NCBI GenBank assembly: GCA_039923455.1
Contig: JBDTCS010000077.1
Span: 1 to 30,907 of the forward strand
Origin: JBDTCS01 sp039923455
GTDB taxonomy: Bacteria > Bacteroidota > Ignavibacteria > Palsa-1295
Direction: 5' to 3'
DNA: 30,907 nucleotides
The notes under the pieces were generated by a model. That model ran no database searches. It was not told where the DNA came from and worked only from the letters and a program-made list of their open reading frames with translations. Below, in pieces: positions 23,093 through 30,860 of the stretch (position 1 is its first letter; each line of letters starts with the position of its first letter). Position numbers and translations under genes: made by a program.

Positions 23093-24507
23093 CGCCAGTG
23101 CTTCCGGTAGATCATCTCGAACGTCTCGTGGGCTGGGGTGGCGCTGTTGCCAGTGATGGCTACGTGTGGCGTCCATCGACGATTGATCAACTCCAAGAAG
23201 CTTTCGCGCTGGCCAAAGCAACACATCGTTCGATCACACTGCGCGGTGCAGGCAGAAGTTACGGCGATGCTGCGATCGGTGCCGAGAGTGTCGTGATCGA
23301 TTGCACACGGCTGAACCGAATCCTTTCCTGGGATCCGAAAACGGGCATCATCACATGTGAGCCCGGCGTTACGATCAAACAGCTGTGGCAATACGTAATC
23401 CAGGATGGTTGGTGGCCGCCGGTTGTGCCAGGGACGATGTTTCCAACGCTTGGCGGTGTCCTCGGAGCAAATATTCACGGCAAGAATAATTTCAAAGCGG
23501 GCCCGATCGGCGATCACGTGCTTGGCTTCACGATTCTACTTCCGACCGGCGAGTTAAAATATTGTGAGCCCGGCACAAAGCCCGAGCTCTTCTACGCCGC
23601 GATCGGGAGCTTCGGAATGCTCGGATGTTTTACGAGCATAACGATGAAGATGAAGAGAGTCTACTCGGGTTTGCTCGAGGTAGAATCAATCGTCTCGAAA
23701 GATATCCACGGTCTTTTTGAAATTTACCAAGAGCGCATTCCGCAATCGGATTATCTTGTCGGTTGGGTCGATGCATTTGCCAAAGGTGCGAAGCTCGGTC
23801 GTGCGCAAGTGCATCAGGCAAATTATCTTGCCGACGGCATCGACCCGAATCCAACGCAGACGCTGCGAGTCGAGAATCAAGAATTACCCGACACAATACT
23901 TGGTCTGATGCCGAAGTCGATCGTTTGGAGATTCATGAAGCCATTCACGAATGATATCGGTTGGCGATTCGTGAACTGGGCAAAATATTTGGCAAGTGCA
24001 ATTGCGCCAAAGGGTAAAACTTTTCGGCAATCACACGGAGCCTTCGCGTTTCTGCTTGACTTTGTTCCGAATTGGAAAAAAGCATACGGCAAAGGGGGGT
24101 TGATACAATATCAGTCGTTCATTCCGAAGGCGACCGCAGAGGATTGTTTTCGAAAGCAATTCGAGCTATGTCAGCGAGAAGGTTACGTCCCCTATCTTGC
24201 GGTCTTCAAACAACACAAGCCGGATAAATTCTTGCTGACGCATGCCGTCGATGGATTTTCGATGGCGCTCGATTTTCGCGTCACGAAAAAGAATCGCGAG
24301 GCGATTTGGAATCTTGCAAAAAAGTTGAACGAGATTGTTCTGGCGTCGGGTGGCCGGTTCTATTTCGCCAAAGATGCGACGCTCACTCCCGAAGCCTTCC
24401 GTGCATACCTCGGCGAAGAGACACTCGCAAAATTCCGCAAGATCAAAGCAGAATGTGATCCGCAAGGGATATTGGAAACCGATCTTTCTCGAAGATTGGG
24501 CGTATAA
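23089..24507 (+). CDS. DprE1-like FAD-linked oxidase (polyprenyl-phosphate-ribose 2'-oxidase family)
   Basis: 472 residues from the ATG at 23089, which overlaps the SDR stop. An upstream in-frame Met at 23026 is inside the SDR gene and unlikely. The FAD-binding fold shows RGAGRSYGDAA (52-62), VPGTMFPTLGGVLGANIHGKN (113-133, with His130 at the position of mycobacterial His132) and IGSFGMLG. The substrate domain holds GRFYFAKDA with Lys428 at the place of catalytic Lys418. In mycobacteria DprE1 oxidises decaprenyl-phosphoryl-ribose at C2' and DprE2 reduces it to arabinose. The residue equal to the Cys387 that benzothiazinones attack is Ala393 here. Convergent with the downstream glycosyltransferase gene, stops 2 bp apart. 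Confidence 0.85.
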   Translation: MTPVLPVDHLERLVGWGGAVASDGYVWRPSTIDQLQEAFALAKATHRSITLRGAGRSYGDAAIGAESVVIDCTRLNRILSWDPKTGIITCEPGVTIKQLWQYVIQDGWWPPVVPGTMFPTLGGVLGANIHGKNNFKAGPIGDHVLGFTILLPTGELKYCEPGTKPELFYAAIGSFGMLGCFTSITMKMKRVYSGLLEVESIVSKDIHGLFEIYQERIPQSDYLVGWVDAFAKGAKLGRAQVHQANYLADGIDPNPTQTLRVENQELPDTILGLMPKSIVWRFMKPFTNDIGWRFVNWAKYLASAIAPKGKTFRQSHGAFAFLLDFVPNWKKAYGKGGLIQYQSFIPKATAEDCFRKQFELCQREGYVPYLAVFKQHKPDKFLLTHAVDGFSMALDFRVTKKNREAIWNLAKKLNEIVLASGGRFYFAKDATLTPEAFRAYLGEETLAKFRKIKAECDPQGILETDLSRRLGV

Positions 24508-24509
24508 TT

Positions 24510-26207
24510 CTACTGCTTCAAAAACCTCACTCCATTCCACTGCATCGAAAACGTCGAGTCCATGATCTCGTAGAGTTCGAGATACTTCAGCATGTTGATC
24601 GGCCTCAGATGCACTTGCGTCGCAAGTTGCGGGAGATTGGGATGATCGCCACGAATTAGGATCAACGTCCTCGAGTCGTGTGCCAACAAGATTACAGAGT
24701 CTTGTACATTGTGTCGAAGATAATCTTTCTCAACGCCGACAGCAAGTCTCGCATTCGGATAAGTACGAATATCGTAGGTTTGTTGAAAGGGCATGTAGAC
24801 GTATGCGTATCGCGACCACCAAGTATCAAGCACCGTTACAGGCTTGGGAGATTGGTACCACTCATGAATGAGCGCTCCAAAGATCTTCTCATTCGTTGCA
24901 TCATTGCAAGTGACACCGGCGGTAGAAGTGTAGGCGAATACTCTATTTAGGATTGCAAGCGTGCGTTCACCTTTGTTCGTATAGCGCTTTGCTACGGACG
25001 CGCTAAAAGAATCTTGCGAGGCAGCGTCACGAAATCTTTCCTCCTCTTTCCCCGGAAGCGGCACAACGAACCAACACACTTGCAATACGACGAGCATAGA
25101 TGTTAGGATAATTGCCCGGCGTGTGATAAGCGGTCGCGTGAGTATATAACGGTCCGCGAGCTTCTGCTTCGCATTTTGCGCAAGCCAGATCGCGATCTGA
25201 TCAACCAGCACACCACCGCACAAGAACACGCTCGGCAATACATTAAGCAGATAACCCGCCTTCATGAAATAGATCAGCACGTAAAAGAGCAGCGGCACCT
25301 GTGCGACAAGAACTACGAATCGAAACGTTTGTGAAGAGAGCGCCGTGCGCGTAAAAGCCAAGCATCGTTTGCGGAAACCTACCAACGCAATCGCTGCGAC
25401 AATCCAACAACTGAATCCACCCGCAATGAGATAGAGCGCGACCTTCCCCATCACCGCAACATGCTCCCCAATCGGATTGCCGAACAAAACAGATTGCGAG
25501 CGATAGATGTGCTCAGCTTGTGCAAACTTGAGATACGCTGCGAAGCCTCCTGCTTCGTGGAATAGCTCAAGCGTCCAGCCAGTTGTGACGACCGTGAAAG
25601 ACGCGACCGCAAGCATCCACACTCGCGCACTCTGTTTGCTTACGATCATAATGTAAATCACCGCCGGCACAAAGAAGAGCAAGCTCGATTGACGCGCACC
25701 TGTCGCAAGTGAGAGCGCAACGAACAGCCCGATCACACGCCACGCACTCTCGCGATTTCGGTAAAGCGAAATGCCGAGCCAGAGTATCACGCTCGCAAAA
25801 AATGCTTCGTGCGGATAGACCGTCTCGACCTCTCCGTAAAACCAAAACATCGGAGCAGATATCCAGAGCAATGCCGTGATAAGCGCAACGCGTTCACCGC
25901 GCAAGTGATACGCTGCTCGCCAAAGTGCAAGCACCGAACCGATCGAGAGCAAGATACTAACCGCCAAGAACGCTCGATGTGGATTATTCAGGAGCGCATA
26001 TATCAATCGACCAAACAGAATATGAATGATGTAACCCGGCATGTGGGGCGTCACTTGCGATAGATCGAACCGGACGAGTGCCACGGCGAAATCGATCGAG
26101 TCGAATTCGAATAGCATCTTATCGATAAACGGAATTCGTGTTGCGAGTACAACTATCGCGAGCAGAACTCCGGTGATCTGCTGTCGTTTGCGACTACGGA
26201 GTGCCAT
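24510..26207 (-). CDS. GT-C-fold membrane glycosyltransferase
   Basis: 565 residues with about ten to eleven membrane helices and a C-terminal periplasmic domain (from about residue 380, after VVPLPGKEEERFRD). The first loop FEFDSIDFAVALVRFDLSQ holds acidic residues Asp36 and Asp39, the metal-binding/catalytic position of GT-C enzymes. It is followed by the HMPGYIIHILFGRLIY block, which resembles 'PHPPGY' in PMT/ArnT-like and DUF2723-like families. Such enzymes take sugars from polyprenyl phosphate outside the cytoplasmic membrane. Its start overlaps the upstream 498-residue GT-C gene by 14 bp, so both are probably cotranslated. The donor may be the lipid-linked pentose made by the neighbouring pathway (inference); the acceptor is unknown. 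Confidence 0.82.
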   Translation of the reverse strand: MALRSRKRQQITGVLLAIVVLATRIPFIDKMLFEFDSIDFAVALVRFDLSQVTPHMPGYIIHILFGRLIYALLNNPHRAFLAVSILLSIGSVLALWRAAYHLRGERVALITALLWISAPMFWFYGEVETVYPHEAFFASVILWLGISLYRNRESAWRVIGLFVALSLATGARQSSLLFFVPAVIYIMIVSKQSARVWMLAVASFTVVTTGWTLELFHEAGGFAAYLKFAQAEHIYRSQSVLFGNPIGEHVAVMGKVALYLIAGGFSCWIVAAIALVGFRKRCLAFTRTALSSQTFRFVVLVAQVPLLFYVLIYFMKAGYLLNVLPSVFLCGGVLVDQIAIWLAQNAKQKLADRYILTRPLITRRAIILTSMLVVLQVCWFVVPLPGKEEERFRDAASQDSFSASVAKRYTNKGERTLAILNRVFAYTSTAGVTCNDATNEKIFGALIHEWYQSPKPVTVLDTWWSRYAYVYMPFQQTYDIRTYPNARLAVGVEKDYLRHNVQDSVILLAHDSRTLILIRGDHPNLPQLATQVHLRPINMLKYLELYEIMDSTFSMQWNGVRFLKQ

Positions 26208-27690
26208 GCGTCGCCTCCTTCAGTCTATAGATACGCATCGTCGTATCGGCTGCCGATACCAGTGGCAAGCGCACGGTGAATGCATTGAGCAATTCAAGCG
26301 AATCCTGGTGCGCTTGATAGAACGTAGGATTCAACCTATTATATATGATGAACATGTTGGCGCCCATCTGTCGAGCCTTCTTCCACACTGCATTCTGATC
26401 CGATTGCAACGCAAATATTTCGGGTGTCATCAGACCGGTGAGATCAATGAGTGGACGATCCGTAAAATATGCAAGCGCCCCGACATCATCCACAGCGAAC
26501 ACATCACTAGGTTTCGCATTGTGATTCGCCCAATCCACAATTGCAAGATGTTGATCATTAATATTTCGCACCGCTTCGGATTCGATGAGTATCCATCTAC
26601 CCGCCTCAACGAGGCCACCAAGCAATAGTAACGCAATGATCACGCGACCGATCTTTTCAGAATATTTCGAAGCCGCGACACATGCAAGCAAGATCATCAC
26701 CGGAAACACCGGAAAGAAATATCGACCGTGATGTCGGAATTGCGGCGCAACAAATGCTTGCAGAATCGGCAGGCCAATCACCAGCAAGACCGCGACTCGT
26801 CCTTTGTCTTGCTTGATAAGTGTCAGTGATCCGATAGCAAGCAATAGGAAAGCCATCACATTATTCGACGCATAGATGCGCAGCGCAAACCATAGATACT
26901 CCCAGTTCGGCAACAACGATACATGCGCCCCCTGCACAACGCTTGAGTGCGAAACGAAACTGCCGCTGATGCGGTACACATAAAAGATATACGGCAATGT
27001 GAGTAGCAGAGTCCAGAGAACTGTAGCAGGCAGTCGAGATAGCTGCGCGCGCTTTTTGTAGCCCAACCAAATCCAATCGGTGTAACAGAGCACACCAAGG
27101 AATGCGAACTCCGGCCTTACCAAAAATCCAAGCCCAAGCAAAACTCCTTCACGCGGACGAATGGCACCCTTGCCAATACCACGTATATGTTCCTCGACCA
27201 CCAGCAGCATCAGCAGCGCTGCGAGCGTGACTTCCATTCCACTCGCCGCACTCCAAAGCAATCGCGAACAGATCACAGTGACGAGGCCTGCCACAAAACT
27301 CCACCGTTCGCCTAGCCCGAAAAGATCTCTCGCTGTGCGATAGACACCCGGGCTAATCAGCAGATAGAAAATCGCTGAGAGTGCAACAGCTACAACTTCG
27401 AGATGCGACGTGACCAGCCCGCCGATCGCAATCAGTACGACCCAGAGTGGAGATGTATCTGCTGAAAGTGGATGTCCTGGATTGAACGCGAAGCCCTCAC
27501 CTCGCAAAAGATTTTGCGCAAACCGACAGTGAATATAAACATCATCGAGTGGCGCACCAACCAAGTAGATAAAATTTGTGCCACCGCCGGAGGCCATCAC
27601 AACACGCTGCACCACCGCGATCACACCGAGCATCAGTGCCCCAAGCGCAACCAGCCAGAACTCCGTGCGATAGCGCCGATAAAGAGACAT
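26194..27690 (-). CDS. AftB/TfpW-like GT-C membrane glycosyltransferase (predicted arabinofuranosyltransferase)
   Basis: 498 residues with about ten to eleven helices and a soluble C-terminal domain (from about 375). The first periplasmic loop GAPLDDVYIHCRFAQNLLRGEGFAFNPG (Asp49-Asp50, then I-x-x-R-x-A-x-N) is the signature shared by mycobacterial AftB and Pseudomonas TfpW, which use decaprenyl-phosphate-arabinofuranose as donor. The TSPLW motif follows at 79-83. The C-terminal domain includes VFAVDDVGALAYFTDRPLIDLTG, seen in the same family's bacterial members. It is 45 bp downstream of the DPPR-synthase-like gene, the arrangement of the Rv3805c-Rv3806c pair in Mycobacterium. Acceptor unknown; a pilin, an S-layer or LPS glycan are possible. 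Confidence 0.8.
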   Translation of the reverse strand: MSLYRRYRTEFWLVALGALMLGVIAVVQRVVMASGGGTNFIYLVGAPLDDVYIHCRFAQNLLRGEGFAFNPGHPLSADTSPLWVVLIAIGGLVTSHLEVVAVALSAIFYLLISPGVYRTARDLFGLGERWSFVAGLVTVICSRLLWSAASGMEVTLAALLMLLVVEEHIRGIGKGAIRPREGVLLGLGFLVRPEFAFLGVLCYTDWIWLGYKKRAQLSRLPATVLWTLLLTLPYIFYVYRISGSFVSHSSVVQGAHVSLLPNWEYLWFALRIYASNNVMAFLLLAIGSLTLIKQDKGRVAVLLVIGLPILQAFVAPQFRHHGRYFFPVFPVMILLACVAASKYSEKIGRVIIALLLLGGLVEAGRWILIESEAVRNINDQHLAIVDWANHNAKPSDVFAVDDVGALAYFTDRPLIDLTGLMTPEIFALQSDQNAVWKKARQMGANMFIIYNRLNPTFYQAHQDSLELLNAFTVRLPLVSAADTTMRIYRLKEATHGTP

Positions 27691-27735
27691 AGCTTATAAG
27701 AGCTACCGAGTGGTAAAGATCCTGAAGGGTAAAAC

Positions 27736-28632
27736 CTATTTGATGTAGATCACGAAGAACATCGCGAGCGCATACACGACGAAATTCACGATCATCGGAA
27801 TATCCGAAAGCACGATATCGGTCGGACTCTCTCCGAGGTTCTTCTTGTGCAGCAAGTACAGATAGCGGAAGACACCATAGAGGACGAACGGAGTCGTCAT
27901 GATCAGATTCTCGGTGCCAAACATTTTCACCGTGCGATCCGAGACTGTGTACAGCGCATAGCTAATCACAAATCCCGCAGCGCAGATCGTCGTCATTTGC
28001 TCTGCAAACTCGATCGAATAATGTTCGAGTACTTTCCGTGTGTGGAATTTCGCCTCTTCCTCTGCTTCTTTGGAATGCATCGAAACGAGTTCACCTCGAC
28101 GCTTCGCAATTCCAAGAAAGAGCGAGAGGAACATCGTCGTAAGTAAGAGCCACGAGCTGCGTGGCACACCGATCACCAGCGCCCCACCGATTACGCGCAA
28201 CATGAAGCCGATCGCAATCACGAAGACATCGATCAGCACCAGCTCTTTTAGAAAAAAGCTATAGGCAAGATTCATCACAAAATAAATGCCGAGGCACACG
28301 ACGAATCGGGGATCGAGCGTCGAGGCGAGCGCAACATCTGCTACGAGAATGAGCGCTGCGATACTAAAGGCTTGCGTAAGTGAGATCTCGCCTGAGGCAA
28401 TCGGTCGAAAGCGCTTCTTCGGATGGAGCTTATCTCGCTCACGATCGGCGGCATCATTGATGATATAGATCAGGCTCGCCGTAAAGCTGAACGCAACGAA
28501 TGCTTCGAGCGAAAGCTGCACGAAGCTCCACTCAAAGAGATGCTTGCTGAAAACAAGCGCAGAGAAGACGAATAGATTTTTCGTCCATTGTTTAGGACGA
28601 ACAAGTCGCAGAACCGCGGAGGGCTTGATCAA
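27736..28632 (-). CDS. DPPR-synthase-like UbiA prenyltransferase (polyprenyl-phosphate phosphoribosyltransferase)
   Basis: A 298-residue, eight- to nine-helix UbiA-fold protein. RPKQWTKN at 12-19, the first Asp-rich motif NDAADRERD (59-67) followed by HPKKRFRPIASG, and the LFLGIAKRRGE block (about 170-180) are the pattern of Rv3806c, which transfers phosphoribosyl from PRPP to decaprenyl phosphate. This would make the first committed step of the arabinan-type pathway here, feeding DprE1/E2. The start is a TTG at 28632; I see no upstream ATG in frame. The AftB-like gene follows 45 bp downstream on the same strand. Without the context, other UbiA substrates (quinones, haem) could be considered, but the Rv3806c motifs argue against them. 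Confidence 0.87.
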   Translation of the reverse strand: MIKPSAVLRLVRPKQWTKNLFVFSALVFSKHLFEWSFVQLSLEAFVAFSFTASLIYIINDAADRERDKLHPKKRFRPIASGEISLTQAFSIAALILVADVALASTLDPRFVVCLGIYFVMNLAYSFFLKELVLIDVFVIAIGFMLRVIGGALVIGVPRSSWLLLTTMFLSLFLGIAKRRGELVSMHSKEAEEEAKFHTRKVLEHYSIEFAEQMTTICAAGFVISYALYTVSDRTVKMFGTENLIMTTPFVLYGVFRYLYLLHKKNLGESPTDIVLSDIPMIVNFVVYALAMFFVIYIK

Positions 28633-28732
28633 ATCTGGTCTCTTCAGAGAATTGTTTTGCCTGAACCGCAGCGAGTTTCGTTGCGACTCTTCTCTTCAAT
28701 ACGGGACAAAGTATAACACGAACAAGATACCG

Positions 28733-28828
28733 GAGCATGATGCTCTCAGAGCATGATGCTCTCAGAGCATGACGCTCTTAGCGCATGACGCTCTTAGCGC
28801 ATGACGCTCTTAAAACACGATGCTCTCT
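28733..28828. repeat. Six-copy 16-bp palindromic tandem repeat at the end of the mutase gene
   Basis: Units of exactly 16 bp start at 28733, 28749, 28765, 28781, 28797 and 28813. The first two are identical, the next three carry a few substitutions and the sixth is the most diverged. Each contains the near-palindrome GAGCATGATGCTC. The last copy is the final coding sequence of the mutase large subunit, whose stop (TTA on plus) lies at 28810-28812. Stacked hairpins on the transcript's 3' end are expected. Confidence 0.9.
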
Positions 28829-30540
28829 TGATACTCACCAAATGGGACTTTGAGTATATCGATCATCTCGCCGAGCGTCACATAATTTCTGGCCGCTTTG
28901 ATAAGTACCGGCATAAGGTTGGTAGTCCCGAATCCGGCAGCCTTGATCTCTTCGATGCTTTCGGCGACTTCATGTGCTGAGCGGTTCGCTTTCAAATTCG
29001 CAAGTTTTTTCTTTTGGTGCACTTCGACTTCCGGTGATATCTGCAAGATCGGAATATCGATCTTCTCACCCTTCTCCACAAACTCATTGACTCCGACAAT
29101 AAACTTCTCTTTGCGATCGAGCTCCAACTGGTAGCGATAGGATGCGTCTGCAATCTCTCGCTGAAAGAATCCGGCCTCAATCGCCTCGATCACACCACCG
29201 AGTGCGTCGATCTGATCGAAGTATGCATTCGCTTCGCGCTCCAGTCTGTCTGTCTCCGCTTCGATGAAGTACGAGCCGCCGAGTGGATCGACCGTGTTGA
29301 TCACGCCCGTCTCATACGCCAAAATTTGCTGCGTGCGCAACGCGATCTTCACAGCTTTCTCGCTCGGAAGTGCAAGCGTCTCGTCCATCGAATTCGTATG
29401 CAACGATTGCGTACCCCCGAGCACGGCCGCAAGCGCTTCGTAGGCCGTGCGAACAATATTATTCTCAGGCTGCTGGGCTGTAAGAGAGCAACCTGCGGTC
29501 TGCGTGTGAAATCGCAGCGTCCAGCTCTTCGGATTCTTTGCGCCATATTTATCGCGCATACGACGTGCGTAAATTCTACGCGCTGCACGAAGCTTCGCAA
29601 TCTCTTCGAAGAAATCTACATGCGAGTTAAAGAAGTGCGAAATGCGAGGCGCAAAATCGTCGACATCCATTCCACGCGCGATGCAATGCTCGACATACGT
29701 AAATCCATCGGCGAGTGTGAACGCAAGCTCTTGCGCCGCAGTCGAGCCGGCTTCGCGAATGTGATAGCCCGAAACAGAAACGGGATTCCATTGCGGCACT
29801 TCCTTCGTGCAATACTCGATCATATCGGTGATGATACGCATCGAGGGCTCCGGAGGATAGATAAATTCTTTTTGTGCGATGTACTCTTTCAGAATATCAT
29901 TCTGCAAAGTACCGCGAAGCTTATCGAAGCTCACGCCCTGCTTTTCCGCGACGCAGAGATAATACGCGAAGATCATCGCAGCAGGTGAGTTGATCGTCAT
30001 CGAAGTCGAAACCTGATCGAGCGGAATGCCGTCGAAGAGTGTCTCCATATCGAGCAGCGAACTGATGGCCACGCCGCAAATTCCTACTTCGCCTTCGCTC
30101 CATTTGTCGTCAGCATCGCGACCCATAAGCGTCGGCAGATCGAATGCCGTCGAGAGACCGGTCTGTCCGTGCGCAAGTAAATATTTGAAGCGCTCGTTCG
30201 TATCTTCCGGAGTGCCGAAGCCTGCGAACTGACGCATCGTCCAAAGCTTTCCGCGATAACCGTTCGGATGAATACCACGCGTGTATGGAAAATCGCCTGG
30301 GAAGCCCAGCTCACGAACGAACGACTCGGGATTCGAATCGGTCGGCGGATAAATCATGTCGACGCTATTACCTGAAAGCGTCGTGTACTTTCTGCCCGTC
30401 GTCTTCGCTTTACTTGCGCGCTCTTGCCAGAGACGCTTTGCCTCTTGATACTCGGGACTGTTATCGAAGCTCTCGATCACACCACCATTCTTGTGGATTC
30501 CGTTTCCCACGATCTCTCCTTTTGCGTTGACTTCTGGCAT
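28810..30540 (-). CDS. Acyl-CoA mutase large (catalytic) subunit, isobutyryl-CoA-mutase-like
   Basis: 576 residues: the TIM-barrel catalytic chain of a B12-dependent acyl-CoA mutase, without the B12-binding domain. It matches the split MCM/ICM type; the small subunit is encoded at 372-800. FPYTRGIHPNGYRGKLWTMRQFAGFGT (84-110), NDILKEYIAQKEFIYPPEPSM (214-234) and SGYHIREAG (His260, equal to MCM His244) define the active site. Methylmalonyl-CoA mutases have Tyr in RQYAGF and Arg in the KEY-I-A-R segment; here these are Phe105 and Gln223, the pair found in isobutyryl-CoA mutase. So n-butyryl/isobutyryl-CoA or a similar non-acidic substrate is more likely than methylmalonyl-CoA. Transcript continues toward the UbiA gene, through the 16-bp repeat. 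Confidence 0.9.
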   Translation of the reverse strand: MPEVNAKGEIVGNGIHKNGGVIESFDNSPEYQEAKRLWQERASKAKTTGRKYTTLSGNSVDMIYPPTDSNPESFVRELGFPGDFPYTRGIHPNGYRGKLWTMRQFAGFGTPEDTNERFKYLLAHGQTGLSTAFDLPTLMGRDADDKWSEGEVGICGVAISSLLDMETLFDGIPLDQVSTSMTINSPAAMIFAYYLCVAEKQGVSFDKLRGTLQNDILKEYIAQKEFIYPPEPSMRIITDMIEYCTKEVPQWNPVSVSGYHIREAGSTAAQELAFTLADGFTYVEHCIARGMDVDDFAPRISHFFNSHVDFFEEIAKLRAARRIYARRMRDKYGAKNPKSWTLRFHTQTAGCSLTAQQPENNIVRTAYEALAAVLGGTQSLHTNSMDETLALPSEKAVKIALRTQQILAYETGVINTVDPLGGSYFIEAETDRLEREANAYFDQIDALGGVIEAIEAGFFQREIADASYRYQLELDRKEKFIVGVNEFVEKGEKIDIPILQISPEVEVHQKKKLANLKANRSAHEVAESIEEIKAAGFGTTNLMPVLIKAARNYVTLGEMIDILKVPFGEYQESIVF

Positions 30541-30655
30541 ATTTCCGATGTTTTGAATCCGACTCTAAAATGCTGTGAAAATAACGTGTTTTGGGGTGCT
30601 TTCGTCCCCAATTGAGTCGTAGGGACAGATTTCTGCTGATTTGAAGAGCGGCGGG

Positions 30656-30668
30656 ATCGGTGACCGAT
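30656..30668. promoter_or_regulatory. Palindrome upstream of the mutase gene (possible operator)
   Basis: ATCGGT-g-ACCGAT is a perfect 6-bp palindrome around a single base, about 115 bp upstream of the mutase start. TetR-type acyl-CoA regulators often use such sites, but no regulator is in the window. Confidence 0.25.
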
Positions 30669-30810
30669 TCTATGGAGCAATTATCACCATGCTCTTAGTG
30701 CCAGAGGCACAGCGTACTCGCAGCCCAAGCTGATCTGCTCAGAGGCGGACGGAATCCTGGGTTACGGATCACCCATTACCAAGAGCCCTAAAGGGGCTGT
30801 GTCTAGCGAA

Positions 30811-30838
30811 ATGCAAAGGGCCGGAACAAGTCCGGCCC
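30811..30838 (-). terminator. Terminator after the right-edge gene
   Basis: The stem GGGCCGGA / TCCGGCCC (30818-30825 with 30831-30838) has a 5-base loop and is followed on the minus strand by TTTGCATTT. It lies 22 bp past the stop of the partial gene at 30861. Confidence 0.8.
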
Positions 30839-30860
30839 GATGTTCAAAATGTAAGGTTGT

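Larger units (their letters stand above)
30541..30860. other. 320-bp upstream region of the mutase gene
   Basis: No gene is supported. It holds a 6-bp hairpin (TTGGGG/CCCCAA, 30591-30611), the palindrome ATCGGTGACCGAT (30656-30668), a GAGCA/TGCTC pair (30675-30694), a short AGCCC/GGGCT hairpin (30784-30798) and the terminator at 30811-30838. I looked for the conserved core of a cobalamin riboswitch and did not find it. Confidence 0.5.

Noticed and set aside
22349..23224. A 291-codon open frame antisense to the SDR gene
   Set aside because: It mirrors the SDR coding frame, its product is rich in Arg/His/Cys with no domain, and the SDR on the other strand has full motifs.
28733..28828. CRISPR array
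   Set aside because: The 16-bp units are contiguous without spacers and there are no cas genes.
28810..30540. Plain methylmalonyl-CoA mutase label
   Set aside because: The two substrate-carboxylate residues are Phe and Gln, so the call was changed to isobutyryl-CoA-mutase-like.
30541..30860. Cobalamin riboswitch before the mutase large subunit
   Set aside because: The conserved core and B12-box-like sequences were looked for and not found; the hairpins present do not fit the fold.
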